64,000 bases of DNA, from assembly GCF_009866655.1 (NCBI RefSeq), contig NZ_CP047420.1, forward strand, positions 1,922,001 through 1,986,000, written 5' to 3'. A model generated the notes under the pieces. The model was not told the DNA's origin. It searched no databases and saw nothing but the letters and a program-made list of their open reading frames with translations. The stretch is from Rathayibacter sp. VKM Ac-2804. GTDB lineage: Bacteria; Actinomycetota; Actinomycetes; Actinomycetales; Microbacteriaceae. The translations under genes and the position numbers were made by a program. Below, piece by piece: positions 1 to 8,489 of this stretch (the first letter of the stretch is position 1; every line of letters begins with the position of its first letter).

Positions 1-398
1 ACGGCGCTCATCGCGGTGGGCGTCGCGGCGGCCGCGGCGGCCATGGCGCGGGCGCGCTCCCGGACGAAGACGAGCGCGTCGGGCTCGGAGAGGACTCCGG
101 CTCCGGCCGCGGCGGTGATCTCGCCGACCGAGTGGCCGGCGATGCCCGCGATGCGCTCGCGGCGGCCGCCCTCGAGCAGCGCGGCCAGGCTGACCAGCCC
201 GGCGGAGACGATCAGCGGCTGGGCGACCGCGGTGTCCCGGATGGTGTCCGCGTCCGAGACGGTGCCGTGCGCGGCGAGGTCGATGCCGACCGCCTCCGAG
301 TGCGCGGCGACCTGCTCGGCCACCGAGGGGACGGCGAGCCACGGCTCGAGGAATCCGGGGGTCTGGGAGCCCTGACCCGGGGCGACGACGACGATCAC
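1..398 (-). CDS. fabD: malonyl-CoA:ACP transacylase FabD (partial, C-terminus outside window)
   Basis: FabD moves malonyl from CoA to acyl carrier protein to supply type II fatty acid synthesis in the cytoplasm. The GTG at 398 opens a frame that runs off the left edge, so about 132 residues are visible. The N-terminal GQGSQTPG motif (residues 8-15) and the nucleophile elbow GHSVGE, with the catalytic Ser near residue 90, identify the family. The next expected catalytic Arg lies in VFVRERA near residue 115. It is preceded on the same strand by a PucR-type regulator and aceE, the usual actinobacterial order in which fabH, acpP and fabF follow beyond the edge. The 105-base leader carries an inverted repeat (454-470). 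Confidence 0.93.
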   Translation of the reverse strand, partial: MIVVVAPGQGSQTPGFLEPWLAVPSVAEQVAAHSEAVGIDLAAHGTVSDADTIRDTAVAQPLIVSAGLVSLAALLEGGRRERIAGIAGHSVGEITAAAGAGVLSEPDALVFVRERARAMAAAAAATPTAMSA

Positions 399-453
399 GC
401 TTTCAGTCTTCCGATCCGCGCCGGTTCGTGCGGCGCAATGAGGTACTGACAAA

Positions 454-470
454 CCACAAAGAGCTTGTGG
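454..470. promoter_or_regulatory. inverted repeat in the fabD leader (possible operator)
   Basis: CCACAA and TTGTGG are perfect 6-bp arms separated by five bases, 56 bases upstream of the fabD start and downstream of the FasR-like gene. In Streptomyces the FasR regulator activates the fab operon from the promoter region just upstream of fabD, so an operator here is plausible. The binding sequence in this family is not known to me; the link to the regulator is inference. Confidence 0.35.
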
Positions 471-503
471 CGGTTCTACAACAGGGTGCGGGGAGGGTGC
501 GGC

Positions 504-1781
504 TCACTTGCGGGTCGGACGGCGGCGGACCGCTCCGTCCGGATCGCTCATCGAGCCGAGGATGAGGGCCGACTGGAGGATGAGCGCCTCGCGAGCGCCC
601 GTCGCGTCCCAGCCGATCACCTCCGCCACCCGCTTGAGGCGGTAGCGGACGGTGTTGGGGTGCACGAAGAGCTCGCGAGCCGTCGCCTCGAGCGAGCGGC
701 CGTTGTCGAGGTACGCCCAGAGCGTGGTGAGCAGCTCGGTCGAGTGCTTCTGCAGCGGCTTGTAGATCTGGGTGATCAGGCTCTGCCGGGCGAGCGGATC
801 GCCGGCGAGAGCGCGCTCGGGCAGCAGGTCGTCGGCGTTGACCGGCCGCGGGGCGTTGCGCCAGGAGCGCGCGACCGCGAAGCCGGCCAGGGCGGCGCGG
901 GCGCTGCGCGAGGCCTCGACGAGCGTCGGCACCTCGTGGCCGAGGACCAGATGACCGGAGCCGAAGCCCGGCTCGAGCGCGTTCGCGATCTCGAGGAAGG
1001 CGACCGGCGGGCCGGTCTCCTCCGTCGCGTTCTCGCTCGGCTCGGCGCGGCCGATCACCAGCACGAGCCGGCTGCCCTGCACGCCGATCAGCACGTCGGC
1101 GCTCATGTGCCGGGCGGTGCGGCGGAGCTGGTCGACGTCGAGCATCTTCGGCGCGGTGCCCACGAGCACCGCGACCTCGCCGTGGCCGTGCCAGCCGAGG
1201 GCCGCGATGCGGCTGGGCAGCTCGTCGTCGGCCTCGCCCGTGAGGATCGAGTCGACGACGAGGGCCTCGAGGCGGGCGTCCCAGAGGCCGCGCGCCTCCG
1301 CCGCCCGGGCGTAGACGTCGGCCGCGGCGAAGGCGATCTCGCGCGAGTAGAGCAGGATCGCCTCGCGTAGGTCCTCGCCGCGATGGGTGATCCGCTCCTC
1401 GACGACCTCGACCGTGACCTTGATCAGCTGGAGCGTCTGGGTCAGCGAGACGGAGCGGAGCAGCTCGCGGGGAGCCGCTCCGAAGACGTCGGCGGCGATC
1501 CACGGCGTCGCCGAGGGGTCGTCGAACCAGGAGATGAACGAGGTGATGCCGGCCTGCGCGACCATGCCCACGGCGGAGCGGCGGCCCGGCGGCATGCTGC
1601 CGTACCAGGGCAGCGTGTCCTCGAGCTTCTTGATGGTCTGCGTGGACAGCTCGCCCGAGAGGGTCCGCAGCCACGCGAGGGTCTGCTCCTTCGTGCGCGG
1701 AGCGCCCGGCCGGGTGGCCGGACGCTCCGCCGAAGGGGCAGTGCCCCGCGTCGTCGACTGCTCGTCGTCGGAGGAGAGCAC
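504..1781 (-). CDS. fasR: PucR-type helix-turn-helix regulator, FasR-like
   Basis: A 425-residue protein with the CdaR/PucR layout: an N-terminal sensor half, a GGDEF-like middle and a C-terminal PucR helix-turn-helix. The C-terminal motif ATARELFVHPNTVRYRLKRV is the diagnostic part. It lies between aceE and fabD, exactly where the Streptomyces fatty-acid regulator FasR sits, so a role in adjusting fab expression to acyl-CoA supply is likely by family and position. I place the start at GTG 1781, eleven bases after the aceE stop; an in-frame CTG at 1796 is the only nearer alternative. There is no strong ribosome site, which suggests translational coupling to aceE. The frame stays open far upstream inside aceE, but that extension is antisense-free shadow, not protein. 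Confidence 0.8.
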   Translation of the reverse strand: MLSSDDEQSTTRGTAPSAERPATRPGAPRTKEQTLAWLRTLSGELSTQTIKKLEDTLPWYGSMPPGRRSAVGMVAQAGITSFISWFDDPSATPWIAADVFGAAPRELLRSVSLTQTLQLIKVTVEVVEERITHRGEDLREAILLYSREIAFAAADVYARAAEARGLWDARLEALVVDSILTGEADDELPSRIAALGWHGHGEVAVLVGTAPKMLDVDQLRRTARHMSADVLIGVQGSRLVLVIGRAEPSENATEETGPPVAFLEIANALEPGFGSGHLVLGHEVPTLVEASRSARAALAGFAVARSWRNAPRPVNADDLLPERALAGDPLARQSLITQIYKPLQKHSTELLTTLWAYLDNGRSLEATARELFVHPNTVRYRLKRVAEVIGWDATGAREALILQSALILGSMSDPDGAVRRRPTRK

Positions 1782-1792
1782 CGAGCCGTCCG

Positions 1793-4519
1793 TCAGCTCT
1801 CGCCGCCCGCGTTGCCGGTGGTGCCGGCGTTCACGTCGTGGAGGCTGTACTTCTGGATCGCCTGGGCGGCGAGCGAGGGGTCGACCTCGCCGCGCTTGGC
1901 GAGCAGCTGCAGCGTCCGCACGACGACCGACGGTCCGTCGATCTTGAAGTGGCGGCGCGCGGCGGCACGGGTGTCCGAGAAGCCGAAGTCGTCCGCTCCG
2001 AGCGTCGCGAAGTCGCCTGGGATGAACTGCCGCAGCTGGTCGGGGACCTGGTGCGAGAAGTCCGACACGGCGACGAAGGGGCCCTTCGCGTCGGCGAGCT
2101 TCTGCGTGACGTAGGGCACCTGCGCCTCGTCCTCGGGGTAGAGGAAGTTGTGGTGCTCGGCCTTGATGCCGTCGCGCCGCAGCTCGTTCCACGAGGTGAC
2201 CGACCAGACGTCGGCCGACACGCCCCAGTCCTCGGCGAGGAGCTTCTGCGCCTCGATCGCCCACGGCACGGCGACGCCGGACGCGAGCAGCTGGGCCTTC
2301 GGGCCGTCCCACTGACCCCAGGAGACGCGGTGGATGCCGCGGACGATGCCGTCCACGTCCACGTCCTCGGGCTCCTTCGGGTGCACGATCGGCTCGTTGT
2401 AGACCGTCACGTAGTACATGACGTTCGGGTCCGGGTGCGTCCCGCCGTACATCCGCTCGAGACCGGACTGCACGATGTGCGCGATCTCGTAGCTGTACGC
2501 CGGGTCGTAGCTCACCACGGCCGGGTTGGTGGCGGCGAGGATCGGCGAGTGGCCGTCCGCGTGCTGGAGGCCCTCGCCGGTCAGCGTCGTGCGACCGGCG
2601 GTCGCCGCGATCATGAAGCCGCGGGCCATCATGTCGCCCGCCGCCCAGATCGCATCGGCCGTGCGCTGGAAGCCGAACATCGAGTAGAAGACGTAGACCG
2701 GGATGAGCGGCTCGCCCTGCGTCGAGTACGAGGTGCCGACCGCGGTGAACGCCGCGAGGGCGCCCGCCTCGTTGATGCCGACGTGCAGGATCTGACCCTG
2801 CGGGCTCTCCTTGTAGGCCAGGAGCAGCTCGCGGTCGACCGACGTGTAGTGCTGGCCGCGCGGGTTGTAGATCTTCGCGTTCGGGAAGAACGCGTCCATG
2901 CCGAAGGTTCGGGCCTCGTCGGGGATGATCGGGACGACGCGGTTGCCGAAGTCCTTGGAGCGCAGGATGTCCTTCAGGATGCGGACGAACGCCATGGTCG
3001 TGGCGATCTCCTGCGTCCCGGAGCCCTTCTTGCCGATCTTGTAGGCCGAGTCGTCCGGCAGCGAGAGCTGCGTGTACTTCGACCGGCGCTCGGGCAGGTA
3101 GCCGCCGAGCGCGCGGCGGCGCTCCTGCATGTACTCGATCGCCTCGTCGCCCTGACCGGGGTGGTAGTACGGCGGGAGGTAGGGGTTCTCCTCGAGCTGG
3201 GCGTCCGTGATCGGGATCCGCATGGTGTCGCGGAAGCCTTTCAGGTTGTCCAGGGTCATCTTCTTCATCTGGTGGGTCGCGTTGCGGCCCTCGAAGCTGC
3301 GGCCGAGACCGTAGCCCTTGATGGTGTGCGCGAGGATGACGGTCGGCTGGCCCTTGTGCTCCGTCGCGGCCTTCATGGCGGCGTAGATCTTGCGGTAGTC
3401 GTGGCCACCGCGGCGCAGGCCCCAGATCTGCTCGTCGCTGTAGTCCTCGACGAGCTTCTTCGCGCGCTCGTCGCGGCCGAAGAAGTTCTCGCGGACGTAG
3501 GCGCCGTCCTCGGTCTTGAAGGTCTGGAAGTCGCCGTCGGGCGTCTTGTTCATCAGGTCGAGCAGCGCGCCCTCGGTGTCGCGGGCGAGCAGGTCGTCCC
3601 ACTCGCGGCCCCAGATGAGCTTGATGACGTTCCAGCCGGCGCCGCGGAAGAACGACTCCAGCTCCTGGACGATCTTGCCGTTGCCGCGGACCGGTCCGTC
3701 GAGGCGCTGCAGGTTGCAGTTGACGATGAAGTTGAGGTTGTCGAGGCCGTCGTTCGCGGCGACCTGGAGCTGACCGCGCGACTCGACCTCGTCCATCTCG
3801 CCGTCGCCGAGGAACGCCCAGACCTGCTGGTCGGAGGCGTCCTTGATGCCGCGGTTGGTGAGGTACTTGTTCGCCTGCGCCTGGTAGATCGCGTTGATCG
3901 GGCCGAGGCCCATTGAGACGGTCGGGAACTGCCAGAACTCCGGCATGAGGCGCGGGTGCGGGTAGCTGGAGAGCCCGCCGCCCTGGTGCGACTTCTCCTG
4001 GCGGAACCCGTCGAGCTGGTGCTCGCTCAGGCGTCCCTCGAGGAAGGCGCGCGCGTAGGGGCCGGGGGAGGCGTGGCCCTGGATGAAGATCTGGTCGCCG
4101 CCGCCCGGGTGGTCCTGGCCGCGGAAGAAGTGGTTGAAGCCGACCTCGTAGAGCGAGGCGCTCGACGCGTAGGTCGAGATGTGCCCGCCGACGCCGATGC
4201 CGGGGCGCTGCGCGCGGTGCACGAGGATGGCCGCGTTCCAGCGGATCCAGGCGCGGTAGCGGCGCTCGACGTCCTCGTCACCGGGGAAGTCGGGCTCGTT
4301 CTCGGCCGCGATGGTGTTGATGTAGTCCGTGGTCGGCACCATCGGAACGCCGAGGTGCAGCTCCTTGGAGCGCTTGAGGAGGCTGAGCATGACGTCGCGT
4401 CCGCGACCGGCACCCCGCTCCTCGACGAGCGCGTCCAGCGACTCGTTCCACTCCGACGTTTCCTCGGGATCCGAGTCGACGTGTCCGACGGAATACGGGT
4501 CCTGATCGTTAACAGTCAC
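1793..4519 (-). CDS. aceE: pyruvate dehydrogenase E1 component, homodimeric type
   Basis: Decarboxylates pyruvate with thiamine diphosphate and passes the acetyl group to lipoyl-E2. The 908-residue length fits the homodimeric E1 (E. coli AceE is 887). The thiamine diphosphate motif starts at GDG (238-240) and closes at NCN (267-269). The HISTYASS and [10 protein letters not shown] stretches near residues 113-156 are also typical of AceE. The start GTG 4519 is preceded by an AGAGAGG ribosome site. In actinobacteria AceE joins a mixed complex with the E2/E3 of 2-oxoglutarate dehydrogenase, which are not in this window. A TAGGCT box on the minus strand (4630-4635) is a likely -10, giving a leader of roughly 100 bases that can fold into a hairpin (4582-4618). 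Confidence 0.96.
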   Translation of the reverse strand: MTVNDQDPYSVGHVDSDPEETSEWNESLDALVEERGAGRGRDVMLSLLKRSKELHLGVPMVPTTDYINTIAAENEPDFPGDEDVERRYRAWIRWNAAILVHRAQRPGIGVGGHISTYASSASLYEVGFNHFFRGQDHPGGGDQIFIQGHASPGPYARAFLEGRLSEHQLDGFRQEKSHQGGGLSSYPHPRLMPEFWQFPTVSMGLGPINAIYQAQANKYLTNRGIKDASDQQVWAFLGDGEMDEVESRGQLQVAANDGLDNLNFIVNCNLQRLDGPVRGNGKIVQELESFFRGAGWNVIKLIWGREWDDLLARDTEGALLDLMNKTPDGDFQTFKTEDGAYVRENFFGRDERAKKLVEDYSDEQIWGLRRGGHDYRKIYAAMKAATEHKGQPTVILAHTIKGYGLGRSFEGRNATHQMKKMTLDNLKGFRDTMRIPITDAQLEENPYLPPYYHPGQGDEAIEYMQERRRALGGYLPERRSKYTQLSLPDDSAYKIGKKGSGTQEIATTMAFVRILKDILRSKDFGNRVVPIIPDEARTFGMDAFFPNAKIYNPRGQHYTSVDRELLLAYKESPQGQILHVGINEAGALAAFTAVGTSYSTQGEPLIPVYVFYSMFGFQRTADAIWAAGDMMARGFMIAATAGRTTLTGEGLQHADGHSPILAATNPAVVSYDPAYSYEIAHIVQSGLERMYGGTHPDPNVMYYVTVYNEPIVHPKEPEDVDVDGIVRGIHRVSWGQWDGPKAQLLASGVAVPWAIEAQKLLAEDWGVSADVWSVTSWNELRRDGIKAEHHNFLYPEDEAQVPYVTQKLADAKGPFVAVSDFSHQVPDQLRQFIPGDFATLGADDFGFSDTRAAARRHFKIDGPSVVVRTLQLLAKRGEVDPSLAAQAIQKYSLHDVNAGTTGNAGGES

Positions 4520-4581
4520 CCTCGACCTCTCTCTGGGGGCAGATCGTGCCCGAGACATCACTCTCATGAAGCGGTGCGGAT

Positions 4582-4618
4582 CCGCGCGCAGGATCCTCGG
4601 ATGACGAGGAGCGCGCGG
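4582..4618 (-). promoter_or_regulatory. long hairpin in the aceE leader
   Basis: Outer arms CCGCGCGC (4582-4589) and GCGCGCGG (4611-4618) pair perfectly, and inner arms CCTCG (4595-4599) and CGAGG (4605-4609) pair around a five-base loop, with an asymmetric bulge between. If transcription starts after the -10 at 4630-4635, this hairpin is at the very 5' end of the aceE mRNA. It could stabilise the transcript or affect elongation; function is inferred only from position. Confidence 0.45.
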
Positions 4619-4629
4619 GCACCCGTGCA

Positions 4630-4635
4630 AGCCTA
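4630..4635 (-). promoter_or_regulatory. probable aceE -10 element
   Basis: TAGGCT on the minus strand fits the TANNNT actinobacterial -10. It is about 110 bases upstream of the aceE GTG. The -35 is not obvious. Confidence 0.45.
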
Positions 4636-4782
4636 GCGATTCCGGCCATGTGTGGCGATCCACGACGGATCCGCACAGGGCTCTGTGGGATTTCTCCAGC
4701 AGCAGCGCGTTCAGCGGCCCGGACGGCGGCCACGATCCCGACCGCTGTTCGGCTCCTCCTTGGTGCACGGCCGGAGCGGGTC

Positions 4783-4788
4783 TAGCAT
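4783..4788 (+). promoter_or_regulatory. probable ahpE -10 element
   Basis: TAGCAT lies 49 bases upstream of the ahpE start, with a separate GGAAGGA ribosome site between them. It matches the TANNNT -10 form seen at other genes in this window. Confidence 0.45.
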
Positions 4789-4837
4789 TGCCCCTCGTGC
4801 TCGCGCGACATTCGCGCGCATGGAAGGACATCGTCCG

Positions 4838-5311
4838 ATGGCTCTCGAGAAGCTCACGCTGGCTCCCGACTTCGAACTCGCGAACCAGTACGGCGAGCGC
4901 ATCCAGCTCGGCGACTTCCACGGGCGGCGCAACGTCGCCCTCGTCTTCTTCCCCCTCGCCTTCTCCGGCACCTGCACCGGCGAGTTCTGCGCGCTGCGCG
5001 AGAACCTCTCGCTGTTCGAGCACGCGGACGTCGAGCTGATCGGCATCTCGGTCGACTCGAAGCACACCCTCCGCGCCTGGGGCGAGAAGCAGGGCTACGA
5101 CTTCACGCTGCTCTCGGATTTCTGGCCGCACGGCGACGTCGCCAAGCAGTACGGCGTCTTCCTCGAGGGCAAGGGCTACGCCACGCGCGCGACCTTCCTC
5201 ATCGACAAGGAGGGCGTCATCCGGGACACCTTCATCACGGCGCCCGGCGAGGCCCGCTCGATGGACGACTACCGCGCCGCGATCGACGCGCTCACTCCCG
5301 CCCACGCCTGA
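4838..5311 (+). CDS. ahpE: AhpE-like peroxiredoxin
   Basis: A 157-residue thiol peroxidase that should reduce hydrogen and organic peroxides in the cytosol. The peroxidatic site reads PLAFSGTC (PxxxSxxC), with Cys46 as the attacking residue, and the LLSDFWPHG stretch is very like mycobacterial AhpE. A second cysteine, Cys51, sits five residues on (C-x4-C), as in BCP-type atypical 2-Cys enzymes, whereas mycobacterial AhpE is a 1-Cys enzyme. The start ATG 4838 is chosen for the GGAAGGA site nine bases upstream; the frame is open further 5' but has no second ribosome site. It is divergent from aceE and ends just before a palindromic repeat that probably acts as terminator. Confidence 0.88.
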   Translation: MALEKLTLAPDFELANQYGERIQLGDFHGRRNVALVFFPLAFSGTCTGEFCALRENLSLFEHADVELIGISVDSKHTLRAWGEKQGYDFTLLSDFWPHGDVAKQYGVFLEGKGYATRATFLIDKEGVIRDTFITAPGEARSMDDYRAAIDALTPAHA

Positions 5312-5324
5312 CGCCCCGGCGCTC

Positions 5325-5391
5325 CTCCGCGAGATGCCACTTGTGACCGCCTTTCACGGCGTGTCGCGTGCACAAGTGGCATCTCGCGGAG
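5325..5391 (+). repeat. dispersed palindromic repeat, family 1, copy A
   Basis: Perfect 21-bp inverted arms (5325-5345 and 5371-5391, core GCGAGATGCCACTTGTG) enclose a 25-base loop. Three related copies lie at 23951, 55614 and 56379, the last two in the opposite orientation as judged by the loop. This copy separates the convergent ends of ahpE and the membrane-protein gene and could terminate both. Confidence 0.85.
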
Positions 5392-5418
5392 TGCGGGCGC
5401 GCGTGCACACGACGAGGG

Positions 5419-6114
5419 TCAGCTCAGGATGTTGACGGCTCGGGAGATGACCAGGGCCAGCAGGACGAAGCCGGTGAAGCCCTCGAGGGCCATCAGGAGC
5501 TTGACCCGGCTGGAGAGCGGCATGGTGTCGGTGGGGCTGAACGCCATGGTGTTCGTCGTCGAGACGTAGAGGTAGTCGACGAAGCCCGGGCGCCAGTCGG
5601 CCTTCTCGGAGGAGCCGACCGCCACCTCGGCGACCGTGTCGCCGAAGGTGTCCTGGGGGAAGGCGAAGTCGGCGGGCGGCAGCTGCGAGCGCTCGAGCGT
5701 GCCGCGCGAGACGGGGCCGCCGCGGTCGAGCTCCCAGAAGATCAGCGCGTAGGCGACGACGTTGGTCACCCAGACCTGCAGCGCCGTGAGCAGGAGCAGC
5801 GGGCCGTCGGCGGACCCGTCGACGAGGTCGACCACGACCCGGACGACGTTGACCTGGTTCGCCGCGGCGAGGACGACCGCGAGGGTGATCGAGACTCCGC
5901 GCGACCAGCGGGTCTCGGTGTCGAAGCGGCGCGGGTTCACGACGAAGAGCGGGATCAGCAGCGCGAGCGTCAGGACCGCTGCGGCGATCCGGACGACCGA
6001 GGTGCTGGAGTCGTGCCCGACGAGGTTGAGCGCCACAGCGACGAGGATCGCGGCGGAGGCCGGCCAGCGGCTCTCGGCCCGGCGCCTCGCGCGCCCGTCG
6101 TCCGTGTCCGCCAT
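5419..6114 (-). CDS. DUF1345-like integral membrane protein
   Basis: A 231-residue protein of unknown function with about five hydrophobic segments. The first four lie near residues 22-38, 43-62, 75-93 and 103-125. A polar stretch (about 130-165) follows, then a C-terminal re-entrant/helix pair in which DYLYVSTTNTMAFSPTD precedes the last segment. That C-terminal layout resembles DUF1345 membrane proteins, where the same loop reads F-S-x-T-x-G-M-T-F-x-x-S-D, and is loosely like the pore loop of two-helix channels. The ATG at 6114 gives the full first helix. It is monocistronic, convergent with ahpE and just upstream of a tRNA. The family assignment is moderate and no substrate can be named. 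Confidence 0.6.
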   Translation of the reverse strand: MADTDDGRARRRAESRWPASAAILVAVALNLVGHDSSTSVVRIAAAVLTLALLIPLFVVNPRRFDTETRWSRGVSITLAVVLAAANQVNVVRVVVDLVDGSADGPLLLLTALQVWVTNVVAYALIFWELDRGGPVSRGTLERSQLPPADFAFPQDTFGDTVAEVAVGSSEKADWRPGFVDYLYVSTTNTMAFSPTDTMPLSSRVKLLMALEGFTGFVLLALVISRAVNILS

Positions 6115-6144
6115 GCGCCGAGAGTAGCGGTGCGAGCCGTGTCG

Positions 6145-6150
6145 TAGGAT
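6145..6150 (+). promoter_or_regulatory. probable tRNA-Val -10 element
   Basis: TAGGAT lies 32 bases upstream of the mature tRNA 5' end and fits the actinobacterial -10 form. The -35 was not identified with confidence. Confidence 0.4.
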
Positions 6151-6182
6151 CGATCCGATCGTCCGCGGCCCGGCCGCGACGG

Positions 6183-6255
6183 GGGCCTTTAGCTCAGTTG
6201 GTAGAGCGCCACGTTTACACCGTGGATGTCATCGGTTCGAGCCCGGTAGGGCCCA
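6183..6255 (+). tRNA. tRNA-Val (anticodon TAC)
   Basis: A full cloverleaf folds. The acceptor GGGCCTT pairs with AGGGCCC (one G-U). The D arm is GCTCAGTTGGTAGAGC, the anticodon stem CCACG/CGTGG holds the loop TTTACAC with anticodon TAC at 34-36, and the T arm is ATCGG-TTCGAGC-CCGGT. It decodes GUA and reads other valine codons by wobble. The discriminator A at 6255 is followed by CCG, so the terminal CCA is only partly encoded and must be completed by tRNA nucleotidyltransferase. It is followed directly by a foreign-looking pseudogene. Confidence 0.96.
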
Positions 6256-6436
6256 CCGAATCGACCTGTGATCAGCGTCATCGGGCTCAGGGCCACGAGT
6301 GGGAGCGCCCTCCGGACCTTCCTGCCGCGCTCTTCTCGTCGCACGCCCTCCGAGGCGTGCGCGGTCGCGTCGTGACGGCCGCAGGCCCGACCAGACCGGT
6401 ATGGTAGGCGCGTCGGCCTATCGGAAGGCATCGCTC

Positions 6437-8048
6437 ATGCGGCTCATGCACGTCGTCGATCGTGCTGTGGAGGGTGACGGCGCCTACGGCCGTCTCGCCG
6501 CGCATCTTGCGGAGTGGCTGAGTGATCCCCTGGTCCGCCTCGCACCTCTGGACCTCGCAACGAACGGAATGCGCGAGCTCGCTGCTGCGAGGACACCCGG
6601 CGGTGACCACCCTCGCCACGGAGACTGGGAGGTCAGCGAGGCAGGAGGAGACCGTGCGCTCAAGCTCGTCGTCTCTCAGGCCGTGGGCACGGGCCTCGAA
6701 TCGTCCACCCGCGTCACGGTGAGCAGCATCAGCGGCGCTGTCCGTCTCCGAGTCGGGATCGGACGTGAGACGACGAATCAGCGTCTTGTCCCCGTCGGTA
6801 CGACGGACATCTCTCAACCCGGCGCACTTCGCTTGCTCGATCAGGATGAGCATCTCACTCTCCGCGCGCGCGGCCGGCTCGTGAACCGGCGCTACATCCC
6901 CGTGAAGACGGCGGCAGAAGCCGGCGCCGTCGTCGACATCCTCACCAGTGAGGACCGACTGCCCCTCGCTCTCGTCGATGTTCGCTCCACCGAACATCGC
7001 GAGGGGACTCTCGAGAAGGCTGCTGGGGCTCGTCCGGACAGTGACGGTGAACGTCGAGACTGCGCGGATCATCGGAGAGGCGCACGCGGACGCGCGCGTT
7101 CCCTTCGGTGGGCTCGCCATCACGTGGCCCGGCCTGGAGGCGGCCTCTCCGACCGTCTCGGCGGAGCGATCGAACGCACTGGGCGCGGCTGAGGTGTGCC
7201 GCGATCTCACTCAGCGTCCAGGTGCTCCTGCTGCTCTCGGAGGGGGAGCGGACACGTCCTGGAGGCGAGTGCGGTCCGCAGCGGAGAAGGTGCGCCTGGT
7301 CGAGCTCTCCGATCAGGAGCGGCGTGCGCGCCGAGGCGGCGACGAAGACGGTGAGATCTCAGCACTCAAGCAACAGGTCGAAGCGCTCGAAGCCACGACA
7401 GCGGAACTGGAGACCATCGGCGAAGACGCACTCCGACAAGCTGACATCAGTGCGCGTGCTGCGCGCCAGCTCGAGGCAGAGCGCGACCGGGCTCGCGAGG
7501 AAGCAGAGATGTGGCAGAACTGTTATCGCGAACTGTCCGCCGGGAGATCGGTCCTCTCACCGGAGCCGGAGAATGCGTGGACCGCCGTTCCGAGGCTCGT
7601 GGCGAGGTCGAATCCCGACGCGACCTTCCTCGCGATCATGGATGCCGCCTCCGAGCACATCGTCTTCACCGATCGAGCTCGGAAGTCGTGGGAGGACATC
7701 GATTACCCCGATCCCGACGACATGACGGAGAAGCTCATCGCGCTCGCGCGGGCCGCCGTCGTCCTCTACGACGGCGAAGAGAAGAGCATTCCGCGACTGG
7801 ATGATTGGCTGAAGGAGAACTTTGCGATCACTGTTGCACTCACGGACCAGACCATCACGAAATGGAGAAGGAAGGAGATGCGCTGGTTGAATCAGTTCGA
7901 GCACGAAGGCGCGACTCTCAACGCCACACCTCATGTCAAGGTCCGCGACGCAGTGAAGTTCAATGAGTGCGGACGTATCCATTTCGCCCTGGAGGCGGCC
8001 AAGGGACGGCTCGTCGTCCACCACGTCGGCGTCAAGACGTACGAGTGA
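6437..8048 (+). pseudogene. frameshifted multidomain protein of unknown function next to tRNA-Val
   Basis: Two frames join into one plausible protein of about 536 residues. The first runs from ATG 6437 (ribosome site GGAAGG at 6423) to about 7010 and ends sensibly at EDRLPLALVDVRS. The second takes over at about 7000 with RRLLGLVRTVTV...ITWPG and runs to the stop at 8048. A charged coiled-coil segment follows (about 7320-7520). The C-terminal block reads VKVRDAVKFNECGRIHFALE and ends VVHHVGVKTYE. I recall this order (an RLPxVxVS block, an ARxLxGLxxV...WPG block, a coiled coil and a GRIHF...VGHVG block) from uncharacterised actinobacterial proteins carried on variable islands; no function is known to me. 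The segment is visibly less GC-rich than its neighbours, which suggests acquisition. A sequencing error or programmed frameshift would restore an intact gene. Confidence 0.6.
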
Positions 8049-8066
8049 CGTTGCAGGGACCCTGGG

Positions 8067-8411
8067 TCAGCGGGACTGGCGGCGCTTGTAGGGCTTGGGC
8101 TGGCCCTTGACGACGGGGGCGCGGCCGGTGCCCTTCGAGGCCTTGGCCTTGCCGCCCGACTTGGGCGCCTCCTCCGGCTCGTCGCCGAGGGCGGCGAGCT
8201 CCTCGCGGGCCGAGGCGAGGCGCTGGCGGCCGGCGGCGGTGAGGGTCGTGGCGGCGGCACCGGGCTCGAAGAGCGGGCGGCCGAGGTCGAGCTCGACGGC
8301 GGCGACGGAGGAGTCGAGCTTCTTGCGGGAGATGCCGAGCTTCTCGGCGGCGCGCACGAAGTGGAGCTCCTCGGCGACGGCCACGAAGTGACGCAGCTGG
8401 CTGATCTTCAT
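8067..8411 (-). CDS. short protein with a LysR-type HTH and a basic tail
   Basis: The 114-residue product begins MKISQLRHFVAVAEELHFVR, a near-canonical LysR helix-turn-helix, and continues to the usual end of that domain (GRPLFEPG, residues 47-54). The whole effector-binding half of LysR regulators is missing. In its place is a Lys/Arg/Pro-rich tail (about residues 80-114, ending KPYKRRQSR). The start ATG 8411 has a GAAAGG site seven bases upstream; an in-frame GTG at 8450 has none. The tail looks designed for non-specific DNA contact, so this may be a small DNA-binding protein and not a truncated remnant; that is inference. The gene is alone on its transcript, convergent with the preceding pseudogene. 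Confidence 0.65.
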   Translation of the reverse strand: MKISQLRHFVAVAEELHFVRAAEKLGISRKKLDSSVAAVELDLGRPLFEPGAAATTLTAAGRQRLASAREELAALGDEPEEAPKSGGKAKASKGTGRAPVVKGQPKPYKRRQSR

Positions 8412-8489
8412 GAGGAACCTTTCGCGGCCGCTCGCTGCGACCGCCTCCACCCTAGGCGGACGCCGGGCTCGAGCGGACCGGCGCCGGCC

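Larger units (their letters stand above)
4520..4837. other. divergent promoter region between aceE and ahpE (318 bases)
   Basis: No gene is seen here. It holds the aceE ribosome site, the leader hairpin at 4582-4618, and a minus-strand TAGGCT at 4630-4635 as probable aceE -10. On the plus strand TAGCAT at 4783-4788 is the probable ahpE -10, and GGAAGGA at 4822-4828 is its ribosome site. I saw no tRNA, no classical riboswitch fold and no convincing small reading frame. Confidence 0.6.

Noticed and set aside
403..5305. Very long open frames on both strands across fasR and aceE (for example 504-3602 and 1838-3916)
   Set aside because: They are read-through or antisense shadows in high-GC DNA; their products are Arg/Ala-rich with no domain, and the real genes are unmistakable.
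6233..8100. Direct repeat of the tRNA-Val 3' end marking an integrated element
   Set aside because: I found no second copy of TTCGAGCCCGGTAGGGCCC downstream within the window and no integrase gene.
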